Source of the DNA: an uncultured Acidimicrobiales bacterium
GTDB lineage: Bacteria; Actinomycetota; Acidimicrobiia; Acidimicrobiales; SZUA-35
DNA: 64,000 nucleotides
Direction of reading: 5' to 3'
Assembly (NCBI GenBank): GCA_937922785.1
Contig: CALAJQ010000023.1
Span: forward strand, 186,001-250,000
Shown here in pieces: positions 1 to 8,205 of the stretch. The notes under the pieces are model-generated. The model was not told the DNA's origin, searched no databases, and saw only the letters and a program-made list of their open reading frames with translations. The position numbers were made by a program, and so were the translations under genes. Position 1 is the first letter of the stretch. Each line of letters opens with the position of its first letter.

Positions 1-2529
1 GGCACTGTTTATCCGCTCTACTTCAAGGAACTGAACGGTTCAGGTGTAACTGCAACTGGCTCGGCCACATTGCTTGGCAACATCTTGCAGCTTGACCTGA
101 GCTATGAAGGTCTAACTCAGCTAGTTGGGGCTCACTTCCAACTGTTGCGCCAAGGCGCTCTTTGCCCAACAGGCGATATCGCAACCGAGCTTGAGATCGG
201 GGGAACCATAGAACTCGCACTGACTGAGGGCGCACGTTCTCTATTGCCGATCGACGTGCTGACTGGCAATAGCTTCGGCGTTCACCCAGTTGCCGGCCTC
301 GGCGGCACGATTGACTACGTTGCCCAGATCGCCCTAACTGACGATCAGGTGGCCGTCTTCGCAAGCTCGGCCATTCTCATTCACGGATTCGATGCCAATG
401 GCAACGGCCTGGTCGACGGAGGCATAAGCCCGATAGCCCCAGGACTCACCGGTGACGAGACTGCAGTGGCAGGCTGCGGCCAGTTTGTTCCAATGGCTCC
501 CGATGCACCTTCAAATGTTGCTGCAAGTGTTGCCGGAGCTGACATCACAGTCACCTGGGAAGCCCCCGCCGACGATGGAGGATCAGCCATCACTGGATAC
601 ACGGTCACGTTGTCAGACGGATCCGAAGAAACCGTCAACGGCACAACACTCTCAGCAACCTTCACCGGCGTTGATGACGGCAACTACACAGCAACCGTCA
701 TAGCCACTAGCGCCGGCGGCGACTCGCCTTCGTCAACACCGTCAGCCGAAGTGACCGTCGACACCACAACCGAACCAGACCCACCAACAAACGTCGCAGC
801 AACCGTCGACGAAGCTGACATCACTATCACATGGGACGCCCCCGCCGACGACGGCGGCAAACCAATCACCGGCTACACCGTCACACTCTCAGACGGATCC
901 GAAGAAACAGTCAACGGCACAACACTCACAGCAACCTTCACCGGAATAGACGACGGTGACTACACAGCAACCGTCACCGCAACCAACACCAACGGCAACT
1001 CCCCCACATCAACCCCATCAGCCCAAATCACCGTCGACACCACAACCGCACCAGACCCACCCACAAACGTCGCAGCAACCGTCGACGGAGCTGACATCAC
1101 AGTCACCTGGGAAGCCCCGGGAGACGACGGCGGCAAACCAATCACCGGCTACACCGTCAGCATTTCAAACGGCACCGAATTGACAGTGGATGGAACAACC
1201 TTGACCGCAGAATTCGTTTGGTCGCCGAATGGCACCTACACAGCAACCGTTGTAGCCACCAACGCCAACGGCGACTCACCAGCATCGGTGGCCTCGGCAG
1301 CAGTTGTAATCGATACGACCACAGTTCCAATGAGCCCATCAGCAGTTGTAGCCGCCCTAACTGATGACGACATCACCATTACCTGGGAAGCACCAGCCGA
1401 CGACGGCGGGCGAGAAGTCACCGACTACACGGTGACGCTCTCTGACGGGTCAACTCAAGCCGTGGACGGAACCACTCTGACCGCAGTATTCAATGATGTA
1501 GAAGACGGTGACTACTCGGCGACGGTCGTTGCCACGAACAGCCTCGGTGACTCACCGGCTTCGGAACCTTCGAATGAAGTATCTCTTGATACTTCAACTG
1601 CGCCCGGTAGCCCTACGGAAGTCTCTGCGGTCTTTAGCCGGCCCGATCTTGTTGTTAGCTGGGCAGCTCCAATTGACGACGGCGGCAAACCAATCACCGG
1701 CTACACCGTCACACTTTCTGACGGAAGTCAGATGACGGTTGATGGAGATGCAAGACAAGCTGTGTTCAGCGAACCCGACAACGGCACCTACACCGCAACC
1801 GTCATAGCAGTAAATGAGAATGGCCCGTCAACGTCTTCAGCGCCAAGCCAACCCGTTGTTGTGGCTGACGTCGAGACGCCGGGCGAACCTGAGGATCTGG
1901 CAGTAAGAGCTGTTGGAACCCGAGTGATAGTCACCTGGAACCCACCAGCCAACGCAGCAGAGGCCGAGGTAGAGGGCTATGACGTTGAACTCACCAACGG
2001 ATCAACCATGACAGTGACAGGAACAGTTGCAGAGTTCGTCGACCAAGAGACTGGCCCGGTTAACGCAACAGTTCTTGCCTTCAATGCATTCGGTTCATCG
2101 GCTGCGACTGCGTCCCCAGTCACGGTTACTGTGCGGGACTGCCAAGACGGCGACGTCGACGACGACTGGGATGACCGGGTAGCTAGCGCCGAACAAGGTT
2201 CGGTATTTCGCCTCTACTGCGGCTACTTCCTGCGCTACCCCGACGACGAGGGTTATGAGTACTGGCAGGGCATCTACGACGATGGTGCCAGCCTGGCAGC
2301 TATTTCGAACCAATTCGCCGCCTCGGCCGAGTTCTCCAACACCTACGGCTCACTCAACAACGACGAGTTCGTAAGGCTCTTGTACCGCAACGTGCTGCTA
2401 CGGCCAGTAGAGCCAGAAGGCTATGAGTATTGGAAGGGATTCCTAGATCGCAATGAGCTGACCCAAGGCGAAACCATGATGTGGGTTACTCAAAGCCAAG
2501 AATTCCAGAACGTGACCGGGACACCGTAA
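1..2529 (+). CDS. Secreted/surface FN3-repeat protein with C-terminal DUF4214 (5' partial)
   Basis: The frame is open from base 1, so the start and any signal peptide lie outside the window. The first ~160 residues match residues ~180-345 of the protein at 11866-13638 (ELN-SG-ATG-ATL-GNI, HFQ-LRQ, VLHG/IHG-D-N-NG-VD, ET-AV-GCGQF). This region recalls the CHRD/SOD-like beta domains of actinobacterial secreted proteins, though a His-x-His metal site is not evident. Six fibronectin type III repeats follow, each with a D-ITVTW-AP-DDGG-ITGYTVTLSDG core. A DUF4214 module fills the end (from about base 2197; RLY-FLR-PD-EGYEYW twice). Likely role: extracellular adhesion or matrix protein (inference). 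No terminator separates it from the convergent gene at 2545. Confidence 0.85.
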   Translation, partial: GTVYPLYFKELNGSGVTATGSATLLGNILQLDLSYEGLTQLVGAHFQLLRQGALCPTGDIATELEIGGTIELALTEGARSLLPIDVLTGNSFGVHPVAGLGGTIDYVAQIALTDDQVAVFASSAILIHGFDANGNGLVDGGISPIAPGLTGDETAVAGCGQFVPMAPDAPSNVAASVAGADITVTWEAPADDGGSAITGYTVTLSDGSEETVNGTTLSATFTGVDDGNYTATVIATSAGGDSPSSTPSAEVTVDTTTEPDPPTNVAATVDEADITITWDAPADDGGKPITGYTVTLSDGSEETVNGTTLTATFTGIDDGDYTATVTATNTNGNSPTSTPSAQITVDTTTAPDPPTNVAATVDGADITVTWEAPGDDGGKPITGYTVSISNGTELTVDGTTLTAEFVWSPNGTYTATVVATNANGDSPASVASAAVVIDTTTVPMSPSAVVAALTDDDITITWEAPADDGGREVTDYTVTLSDGSTQAVDGTTLTAVFNDVEDGDYSATVVATNSLGDSPASEPSNEVSLDTSTAPGSPTEVSAVFSRPDLVVSWAAPIDDGGKPITGYTVTLSDGSQMTVDGDARQAVFSEPDNGTYTATVIAVNENGPSTSSAPSQPVVVADVETPGEPEDLAVRAVGTRVIVTWNPPANAAEAEVEGYDVELTNGSTMTVTGTVAEFVDQETGPVNATVLAFNAFGSSAATASPVTVTVRDCQDGDVDDDWDDRVASAEQGSVFRLYCGYFLRYPDDEGYEYWQGIYDDGASLAAISNQFAASAEFSNTYGSLNNDEFVRLLYRNVLLRPVEPEGYEYWKGFLDRNELTQGETMMWVTQSQEFQNVTGTP
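499..2140 (+). repeat. Six in-frame FN3 repeats with constant 276-bp period
   Basis: Repeat boundaries (the Pro codon that opens each FN3 unit) fall at 499, 775, 1051, 1327, 1603 and 1879, exactly 276 bp (92 codons) apart with no indel. Repeats 2 and 3 are nearly identical in DNA. The tract GGCGGCAAACCAATCACCGG recurs at 853, 1129 and 1681, always in the same phase, so repeat 5 shares a conversion-like patch with 2 and 3. Repeats 4 and 6 are more diverged. Confidence 0.9.
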
Positions 2530-2544
2530 ACCAACAGGCTCAAA

Positions 2545-3756
2545 CTACTGGGCGACCGCGATCTCCGAGATTTCTCCGAGACCGTCGATCGCCCAGGAGC
2601 CAACCATTGTTTGACCGTTCCAGAATTCGATTCGCCCACCTGAAACGGTGACAAGCAAAGACCCGTCGGGTGTGAACTGGGCGGCGCTTACCTCCCCAGA
2701 ACCAAACTCAAGCATTTCGCCCCAAACGCCAGAATCATCAAGTTCGAACAAGCCCTGGACTCCGGCCAGCTCGTCGATAACAAACACAGCATCACCTGAG
2801 GGCGAAACGACGTAATTCGATTCGGCTAGAAAGGGCGGGTCGGCCACAAGCTCTGCCTCAGACCCGTCCGAGCTGACCTGGATGGCTGGACACCGAACTT
2901 CGCCGACTGTTGCGCAGTTGCGGATGAAAACATGGTTTGGCCCTGCGGCAATTACACTGCCGGGGTGCAAGGGCTCAAGTCCTTGAGCGGTTGGCACAAA
3001 CACCGCTCCACCGAGCTCAACCAATACCTGACCACCGGTAGTTACTATTCGAGCGCCATCGGGCACCGCCGAATCACCCAGGACTCCGAATGAATCACCG
3101 TGGACGCCTTGAACACGCAGTTCGGTTCGTTGATCGCTCCGGAAACCTCCGTCAGCGGGTTCGGCAGCCACGATTACCTGACCTTGGTACACCTGGAAAC
3201 CAACCAAGTCGTTCGCCAGCAACAGATCAACCCCGCCCTGTACCGATAAGGACCGCAGCAGGTCACCGTCGGCAACAACTAACTTGTCCGCGACCACGGC
3301 CATCGTAAAATCTCGCACTTCATCATTTGCTGACGAAAGCGGCAGCTGGATTCGATGAGCTAGCTCCTTGGTTGAGTCGATCACAACCAGGTCGCTTCCG
3401 GACCTAAGCGCAATGACGTAATCGCCTTCGGCTCCCACGGAACGTCGGTATGGCTGATCACCATGGATCAGCCCCAACCGCTCGGCTTCGTTGCCTCGGA
3501 TTCTGCGCTCGCCGAAACCGACGCCTTCTTCAAACTCATCGGGAACCGAATCCTCGACGGGCGACGGTTCCAGCTCGGTGGTGGGTGGCGGCTCGGCTTC
3601 GTCAGACTCTCCAGCACCAACCACGAACACGGCTAGAACGATTGAGGCAATTGGAATCAGTGCCAGCCACCGGGTCAACCCTCTGCGTTTCAACTCATCA
3701 GTGGCAACGGAGGCGTTGCCCGACGATGAGGTATCGAGCAGCTCGATCTCGTCCAT
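2545..3756 (-). CDS. Membrane-anchored protein with beta-propeller-like extracytoplasmic domain
   Basis: I do not recognise a named family. The 403-residue product has a short cytoplasmic N-terminus, one membrane segment at about residues 31-48 (WLALIPIASIVLAVFVVGAG), and an acidic Pro/Glu linker. A ~300-residue C-terminal part follows, built of repeated beta-strand patterns (DLVVIDS, DKLVVADGD, GQVLVELGG, DAVFVIDE, SLLVTVSGGRIEFWNG). This looks like a degenerate beta-propeller exposed outside the membrane. One Cys pair (RNCATVGEVRCPAI) could form a disulfide. It follows the SpoU methylase gene by 2 bp and is probably its operon partner, ending convergently with the FN3 gene. Confidence 0.75.
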   Translation of the reverse strand: MDEIELLDTSSSGNASVATDELKRRGLTRWLALIPIASIVLAVFVVGAGESDEAEPPPTTELEPSPVEDSVPDEFEEGVGFGERRIRGNEAERLGLIHGDQPYRRSVGAEGDYVIALRSGSDLVVIDSTKELAHRIQLPLSSANDEVRDFTMAVVADKLVVADGDLLRSLSVQGGVDLLLANDLVGFQVYQGQVIVAAEPADGGFRSDQRTELRVQGVHGDSFGVLGDSAVPDGARIVTTGGQVLVELGGAVFVPTAQGLEPLHPGSVIAAGPNHVFIRNCATVGEVRCPAIQVSSDGSEAELVADPPFLAESNYVVSPSGDAVFVIDELAGVQGLFELDDSGVWGEMLEFGSGEVSAAQFTPDGSLLVTVSGGRIEFWNGQTMVGSWAIDGLGEISEIAVAQ

Positions 3757-3758
3757 CG

Positions 3759-4409
3759 CTACGAACTGCCGATTATGTAAGCGGCGGCCCCCATGGCGAC
3801 CGCCACGTTCAGCGAGGTCTTTATTCCGACCATGGGCAGATGAACGTGGGCGTCTGCAGCACCAAGAATTCCTGGGTCAACGCCCGAGACTTCGTTTCCT
3901 ACAACAACCGCAAGCGGCCCGTTGGGAAGCTCCATCGTCGTGAGGTCTCGCGATTGTGGCGTTATCTCCAACGCCCAGACCGTGGTGCCAGACTTCTGAA
4001 GTTCCAGCACGCCATCGAGAGCATTGCGATTGCTAGACCACACCACAGACTCATCGGCCCCCAGCGCTGTCTTTGTTACCTTTGGATTATCTGGCGTCGC
4101 AGTGAAGCCGCCCAAGACAATCGATGCCCCGACAGCGTCAGCAGTTCTGAAGATCGACCCGACGTTGTTTGCCGAACGAATGTTGTCAAGGACAAACGTC
4201 AAGCCCTGTGATGCCACACTGTGTTCGGGTAGCGCTGCCGCTGTATGTCGCAAGGCCGGCGGCCGCTGAAACTCTTCGACGAAGGCGGTCTTCGAGTCAC
4301 ATAGAGGACACGAAGTAGCCCTTGGCTCGTCCTTACGAGCGGGGAATCTCAGACCGCACTCAGAATTGAGACACTGCCAAATCTGTTGAGGCCACAACTC
4401 TTGGTTCAT
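3759..4409 (-). CDS. SpoU/TrmH-family RNA 2'-O-methyltransferase with N-terminal zinc ribbon
   Basis: A SPOUT methyltransferase expected to use S-adenosylmethionine to methylate a ribose 2'-OH in tRNA or rRNA. All three SpoU motifs are visible: NIRSANNVGSIFRTADAVG (motif 1), AVVVGNEVSGV (motif 2) and LPMVGIKTSLNVAVAMGAAAY (motif 3, the knot). The first ~45 residues form a CxxxxC...CPLC zinc ribbon, which is not part of the minimal SpoU fold and may help RNA recognition. At 216 residues it is otherwise compact. The start ATG overlaps the stop of the upstream CoA-transferase gene (ATGA). The substrate cannot be told from sequence. Confidence 0.88.
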   Translation of the reverse strand: MNQELWPQQIWQCLNSECGLRFPARKDEPRATSCPLCDSKTAFVEEFQRPPALRHTAAALPEHSVASQGLTFVLDNIRSANNVGSIFRTADAVGASIVLGGFTATPDNPKVTKTALGADESVVWSSNRNALDGVLELQKSGTTVWALEITPQSRDLTTMELPNGPLAVVVGNEVSGVDPGILGAADAHVHLPMVGIKTSLNVAVAMGAAAYIIGSS

Positions 4410-5605
4410 TCGCCCAGCAGTTCGGCAATGGCCTCATCGTTCCAACCAAGAGACCTCATCACCTCGGCCGTGTGTTCGCCGGGGTTCGGCGCATGACGAT
4501 AGAGCTGACTGCTCATCTCACTGTAGGAAATTGAGTCCTTGATTATTCGGTAGTCGCCCTCAGTCGGATGAGTTCCAACTGGGATCAGCCCGACCGAGAT
4601 CACCTGGGGATCATCGTTAACGTCGGCGAGATCTAGGACTGGACCCGCTGGAATAGATTTGTCTTCGCAATAGCTGAGCCACTCCGCAACTGATTTCGTC
4701 GAGGCCAAATCGCCAACGAGGCCGTAGAGCTCATCGGAGTTAGCAATACGTTCTGTGTGAGTTGAATATCGCTTGTGGGTTGCCAGCTCGGGCCGACCGG
4801 CGGCGGCAAAAAAGTCGATCCAGTTTTTGTCGGTGTAGGGCATTAGCGCAACCCAACCGTCGCTAGCGCGCACCGGACCTCTCGTTGGACTTAGCGAGCG
4901 GCCATATCCGACGTCGCCCTCCGGTGGTTCATACACATGGCCTGAATGATGTTCGAGAAGGTTGAACGCAACCATCGTTTCGAACATTGGCACTTCGATT
5001 GTCTGACCTTTGCCTGTGCGCATCTTGAAGACTAGAGCGGCAAGAATCGCCTGAAGGACGTGCAATCCCGTCACTTTGTCCGCGATCACTGTCGACATAA
5101 CCCGGGCTTCGCCGTGCGTTCGTTCCTCCAAGTTGGCGATCCCGGAGGCCGACTGAATCACGTCGTCATAGGCGGGTCTTTGGGCATAGGGCCCGCGGCT
5201 GTCGAATCCGTTGGCGACGCAGTAGATCAGCCCGGGGTTCAGCTCAGTCAGGGCTTGCTGATCAAGGCCGAGACGTTCTAGTGCCGAACGCCTCATGTTG
5301 GTCATGAACACGTCAGCAGTGGCGATCAACTCGAGTATTGCCTTCCGACCAGCCTCAGACTTGAGATCCAGTCGCACACTTTTCTTGTTGCGATGAAGAT
5401 TCAGATTGAACCAGTTCATGCCTACATTGCGCCTCGGCGGAGTGCTGAGGAACGGTTCGCCAGACGGAGACTCAATACGAATCACATCGGCTCCGTGGTC
5501 CGCCAGCATTCGCGCCGCAAGCGGCCCCATCAAAACCGTGGTCAGGTCAACTACACGGACCCCCTCCAAGGCGCGCTCTGACGTCTGATCTAGCTCAGCG
5601 CTCAT
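4406..5605 (-). CDS. CaiB/BaiF family III CoA-transferase
   Basis: 399 residues, normal for family III CoA-transferases, which move CoA between acyl groups through an aspartyl-CoA thioester. Diagnostic features are the N-terminal GVRVVDLTTVLMGPLAARML with LADHGADVIRIESP-GEP, then LDLKSEAGR, the conserved NGFDSRGPYAQRPAYDDVIQ block, and the likely catalytic Asp in TVIADKVTGLH (about residue 170). The acyl substrate is not predictable. It overlaps threonine aldolase by 1 nt upstream and the SpoU gene by 4 nt downstream, so it is co-transcribed. Together with the two SDRs this suggests a small carboxylic-acid or hydroxy-acid catabolic operon (inference). Confidence 0.93.
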   Translation of the reverse strand: MSAELDQTSERALEGVRVVDLTTVLMGPLAARMLADHGADVIRIESPSGEPFLSTPPRRNVGMNWFNLNLHRNKKSVRLDLKSEAGRKAILELIATADVFMTNMRRSALERLGLDQQALTELNPGLIYCVANGFDSRGPYAQRPAYDDVIQSASGIANLEERTHGEARVMSTVIADKVTGLHVLQAILAALVFKMRTGKGQTIEVPMFETMVAFNLLEHHSGHVYEPPEGDVGYGRSLSPTRGPVRASDGWVALMPYTDKNWIDFFAAAGRPELATHKRYSTHTERIANSDELYGLVGDLASTKSVAEWLSYCEDKSIPAGPVLDLADVNDDPQVISVGLIPVGTHPTEGDYRIIKDSISYSEMSSQLYRHAPNPGEHTAEVMRSLGWNDEAIAELLGE

Positions 5606-6603
5606 CAGCCATCAATCTTCGCAAGTACTTCCCCGACTCTTTCAATCTGTTCCGGGCTTACATCCATGTGGAGAACCATTCGCGATGAGTTGCCGTTGAT
5701 TGCCATCAGCACGTCATGCTCGGCAAGCTTGGCCTCAAAGTCAGTTGGCGGGTTGGGAAATTCGGCAAAGACCATGTTGGTTTGGATTGCTTTAACTTCC
5801 GCTCCAGCCCCAGCGAGCACTTCGCCCAGTCGGACTGCGTTTGCATGATCCTCTGCAAGTCTGTCAACGTTATTTTCTAGAGCATAGATTCCCGCCGCCG
5901 CCAGAATGCCAGACTGACGCAGACCTCCGCCTAGCATCTTGCGCCATCGTCTGGCCTCTCCGATGAGCTCAGTAGATCCACTAAGTACCGAACCAACCGG
6001 AGCACCCAGCCCCTTGGACAGGCAAAGCGACACTGTGTCAAAGCCAGCCGCCACATCGGCCAGGCTTAGGCCGTGGAAGACCGCCGCATTCGCAGCCCGA
6101 GCGCCATCAAGGTGAAGGCCCAGGCTGTGCTCGGTGGCGAACTGAACCGCCTCAGCTAGATATTCCATGGGCAACGCCTTGCCGTCGGTCGTATTCTCTA
6201 TAGACAGCAGCTTGGCTTGAGCAAAGTGAGGGTCGTTGGGCTTGATGGCTGCTGCAACCTTGGCCAGTGACAGGGTTCCGTCAGGCTCACCCTGGATCGG
6301 TTGGGGTTGGATACTTCCGAGCACGGCCGCACCTCCGGCCTCGTACCGATAGCAGTGCGCTGTCTGGGCAGCAATGTACTCGTCGCCACGCTGGCAATGG
6401 GCTAACAGGGCGCACAGATTGCTCTGGGTGCCCGAAGGAACAAAGACCGCAGCCTCTTTACCAAGACGTTCTGCTGTCATCGCTTCGAGCCGTGTGACGG
6501 TTGGGTCATCACCCCAAACGTCGTCACCGACTTCGGCATCAGCCATGACTTTTCGCATAGCGTCAGATGGTCGGGTAACGGTGTCAGAACGCAGGTCAAT
6601 CAC
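5605..6603 (-). CDS. ltaE: Low-specificity L-threonine aldolase
   Basis: PLP-dependent fold type I enzyme that cleaves L-threonine or L-allo-threonine to glycine and acetaldehyde. The N-terminus MIDLRSDTVTRPSDAMRKVM is the classic threonine-aldolase start, followed by GDDVWGDDPTV and FVPSGTQSNLCALL. LHLDGARAANAA contains the PLP-pyridine-binding Asp, and SLCLSKGLGAPVGSVL the Schiff-base Lys. Length 332 is typical. It lies 18 bp after the SDR stop at 6621 and overlaps the CoA-transferase start by one base (TGATG), so the two are translationally coupled. Glycine made here could also feed the glycine cleavage system, of which gcvH is in this window. Confidence 0.93.
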   Translation of the reverse strand: MIDLRSDTVTRPSDAMRKVMADAEVGDDVWGDDPTVTRLEAMTAERLGKEAAVFVPSGTQSNLCALLAHCQRGDEYIAAQTAHCYRYEAGGAAVLGSIQPQPIQGEPDGTLSLAKVAAAIKPNDPHFAQAKLLSIENTTDGKALPMEYLAEAVQFATEHSLGLHLDGARAANAAVFHGLSLADVAAGFDTVSLCLSKGLGAPVGSVLSGSTELIGEARRWRKMLGGGLRQSGILAAAGIYALENNVDRLAEDHANAVRLGEVLAGAGAEVKAIQTNMVFAEFPNPPTDFEAKLAEHDVLMAINGNSSRMVLHMDVSPEQIERVGEVLAKIDG

Positions 6604-6620
6604 GTCAACAACTTATAGCC

Positions 6621-7370
6621 TCAGCCAATGATTGGAGGCAACGGGGGCCGTATGGTGCGACCGCCGTCGACAGTGATGTTTTGCCCGGTTACGAATCTGG
6701 ACTCGTCACTGGCTAGCCATACCGCCACATCGGCAACGTCGGCCGGACTTCCGATGCGTCCCACGGGGTGAAGCTTCGACAGTTGCGAGACTACCTCTTC
6801 CCGGTCAGGGTGGCTGTCAACATAAGAGGCATTAAGCGGTGTGTCGATCCAGCCTGGTGAGATTGCATTACATCGAGTTTCGGGGCCCAGGTCTATTGCA
6901 GTAGCCCGAGTCAACCCTTGCACCGCAGCCTTGGATGCTGAGTAAGCGGCGTGGTCCGGGTTGCAGACGTTTCCCTCTAACGAACTGATGTTAATGATCA
7001 CGCCCATGCCACTAGTCGCCAGGTGGGGGGCGGCGTAGCGGGTCAACATCATCGGGCCGGTAACGTTGATGGCCATCATCCGGTCCCAGGATTCGCGGTC
7101 TTGGTCGGCAACGTGCTTCTCGAACATGATCCCCGCGTTGTTAACGAGAATGTCGAGACGACCGTGGTCAGCAACGATCCGATCGATAACGCTAACAACC
7201 GATTCCTCACTAGATACATCAAGTTCTATTGACCTGTGATTGGGCGACTCGGCCAGATCCCCAACCACAACGATTGCGCCTGCAGCGGCCAACCCATCGG
7301 CGATTGCCGCACCAATGGAGCGCGCTCCGCCGGTAACAAGAGCGACTCTTCGGTAAAGTTTGGGAATCAT
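6621..7370 (-). CDS. SDR-family oxidoreductase
   Basis: Classical short-chain dehydrogenase/reductase of 249 residues. Visible motifs are the Rossmann TGGARSIGAA (cofactor loop), the ELDVSS acidic region, NNAG, the catalytic Ser of IINISS, YSASK (Tyr and Lys) and the ISPGWIDTPL C-terminal signature. The Asp in VVGDLAE after beta-2 suggests NAD(H) preference (inference). It probably oxidises a secondary alcohol or reduces a ketone; the substrate is unknown. Its start overlaps the stop of the next SDR by 4 nt (ATGA), so the two SDRs form a coupled pair. Confidence 0.92.
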   Translation of the reverse strand: MIPKLYRRVALVTGGARSIGAAIADGLAAAGAIVVVGDLAESPNHRSIELDVSSEESVVSVIDRIVADHGRLDILVNNAGIMFEKHVADQDRESWDRMMAINVTGPMMLTRYAAPHLATSGMGVIINISSLEGNVCNPDHAAYSASKAAVQGLTRATAIDLGPETRCNAISPGWIDTPLNASYVDSHPDREEVVSQLSKLHPVGRIGSPADVADVAVWLASDESRFVTGQNITVDGGRTIRPPLPPIIG

Positions 7371-8137
7371 TGTGCTAGGTACCCGCCATCGATAGGAAGA
7401 GCGACCCCGGTGATATGGCTTGACGCATCGGTTGCGAGGAACAACATCGACTGGGCAATTTCGTCAGGGGTAGGTATACGACCTTGAGGAATGGACGCAA
7501 TGTTGCCGGCAACGACCTCTTGCCTGGTCTTGCCGCTTTTATGGTGTTTGGAAACCAGCATTGGAGTGTCGACGGCGCCAGGACATAGGGCGTTCACACG
7601 GATTCCCTCTGCTGCATGATCCAGTGCCATTGCTTTGGTCAGCAACACAACTGCGCCTTTGGAGGCACAGTATGCGGGAAGCTCGGTGGCCCCGACAAGA
7701 CCGACATTTGAAGCAAGGTTGACAATCACCCCGCCTCGCTTTTCACCTCGCCAGCGAATCACCGCGGTTCTCGACGTGTAGAAAACGGCGTCGACATTGG
7801 TGGTCATATTCTTACGCCATTCCTCATCCGAAGTTTGTGTTACGTCACCTCGCGTGATCGTTCCGGCAACGTTTGCAAGGACGTCGACTGATCCGTAGGT
7901 CGCCTCGGCAAAGTCCCAGAGCGCCTCAGAAAAGCCCGGCTCGCCTACATCACCGAGGAAACTCGAAACCTCGCCCCCCGCTGCGCGAATCTGGGCGATG
8001 ATTCGATCTGCTTTTCGGGCGCTTCGTCCCGAAAGCACCACCCGCGCCCCAGCCTCGACAAAGGCCTTGGCTGTAGCCGCTCCTATACCAGAAGTCGCAC
8101 CGGTGACGATTGCCGTCTGCCCGTTCAGAGAAGTCAC
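7367..8137 (-). CDS. SDR-family oxidoreductase (glucose/ribitol dehydrogenase type)
   Basis: 256-residue classical SDR. It has TGATSGIG at the N-terminus, SGRSARKAD after beta-2 (an Arg that often goes with NADP preference), LANVAGTI in place of NNAG, the catalytic Ser in VNLASNVG, YCASK, and NALCPGAVDTPM. The start codon is GTG. First gene of the five- to six-gene minus-strand run that ends at 2545. The pair of unrelated-subgroup SDRs with a CoA-transferase and an aldolase points to a catabolic role, but no substrate is readable. Confidence 0.92.
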   Translation of the reverse strand: MTSLNGQTAIVTGATSGIGAATAKAFVEAGARVVLSGRSARKADRIIAQIRAAGGEVSSFLGDVGEPGFSEALWDFAEATYGSVDVLANVAGTITRGDVTQTSDEEWRKNMTTNVDAVFYTSRTAVIRWRGEKRGGVIVNLASNVGLVGATELPAYCASKGAVVLLTKAMALDHAAEGIRVNALCPGAVDTPMLVSKHHKSGKTRQEVVAGNIASIPQGRIPTPDEIAQSMLFLATDASSHITGVALPIDGGYLAQ

Positions 8138-8205
8138 AACTCAGCCTCATTCTGACGCCAAAAGCGGGCGTCAATAGAATCCTGGCCGGATTATGCCATA
8201 GCGGT

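Noticed and set aside
499-2140. Regular repeats as a possible CRISPR array
   Set aside because: The units are coding, in frame, 276 bp long and encode FN3 domains; no spacer structure or cas genes.
3450-4211. 253-codon plus-strand open frame
   Set aside because: Covers the SpoU methylase and membrane-protein genes in antisense; Arg/His/Pro-rich composition with no family resemblance.
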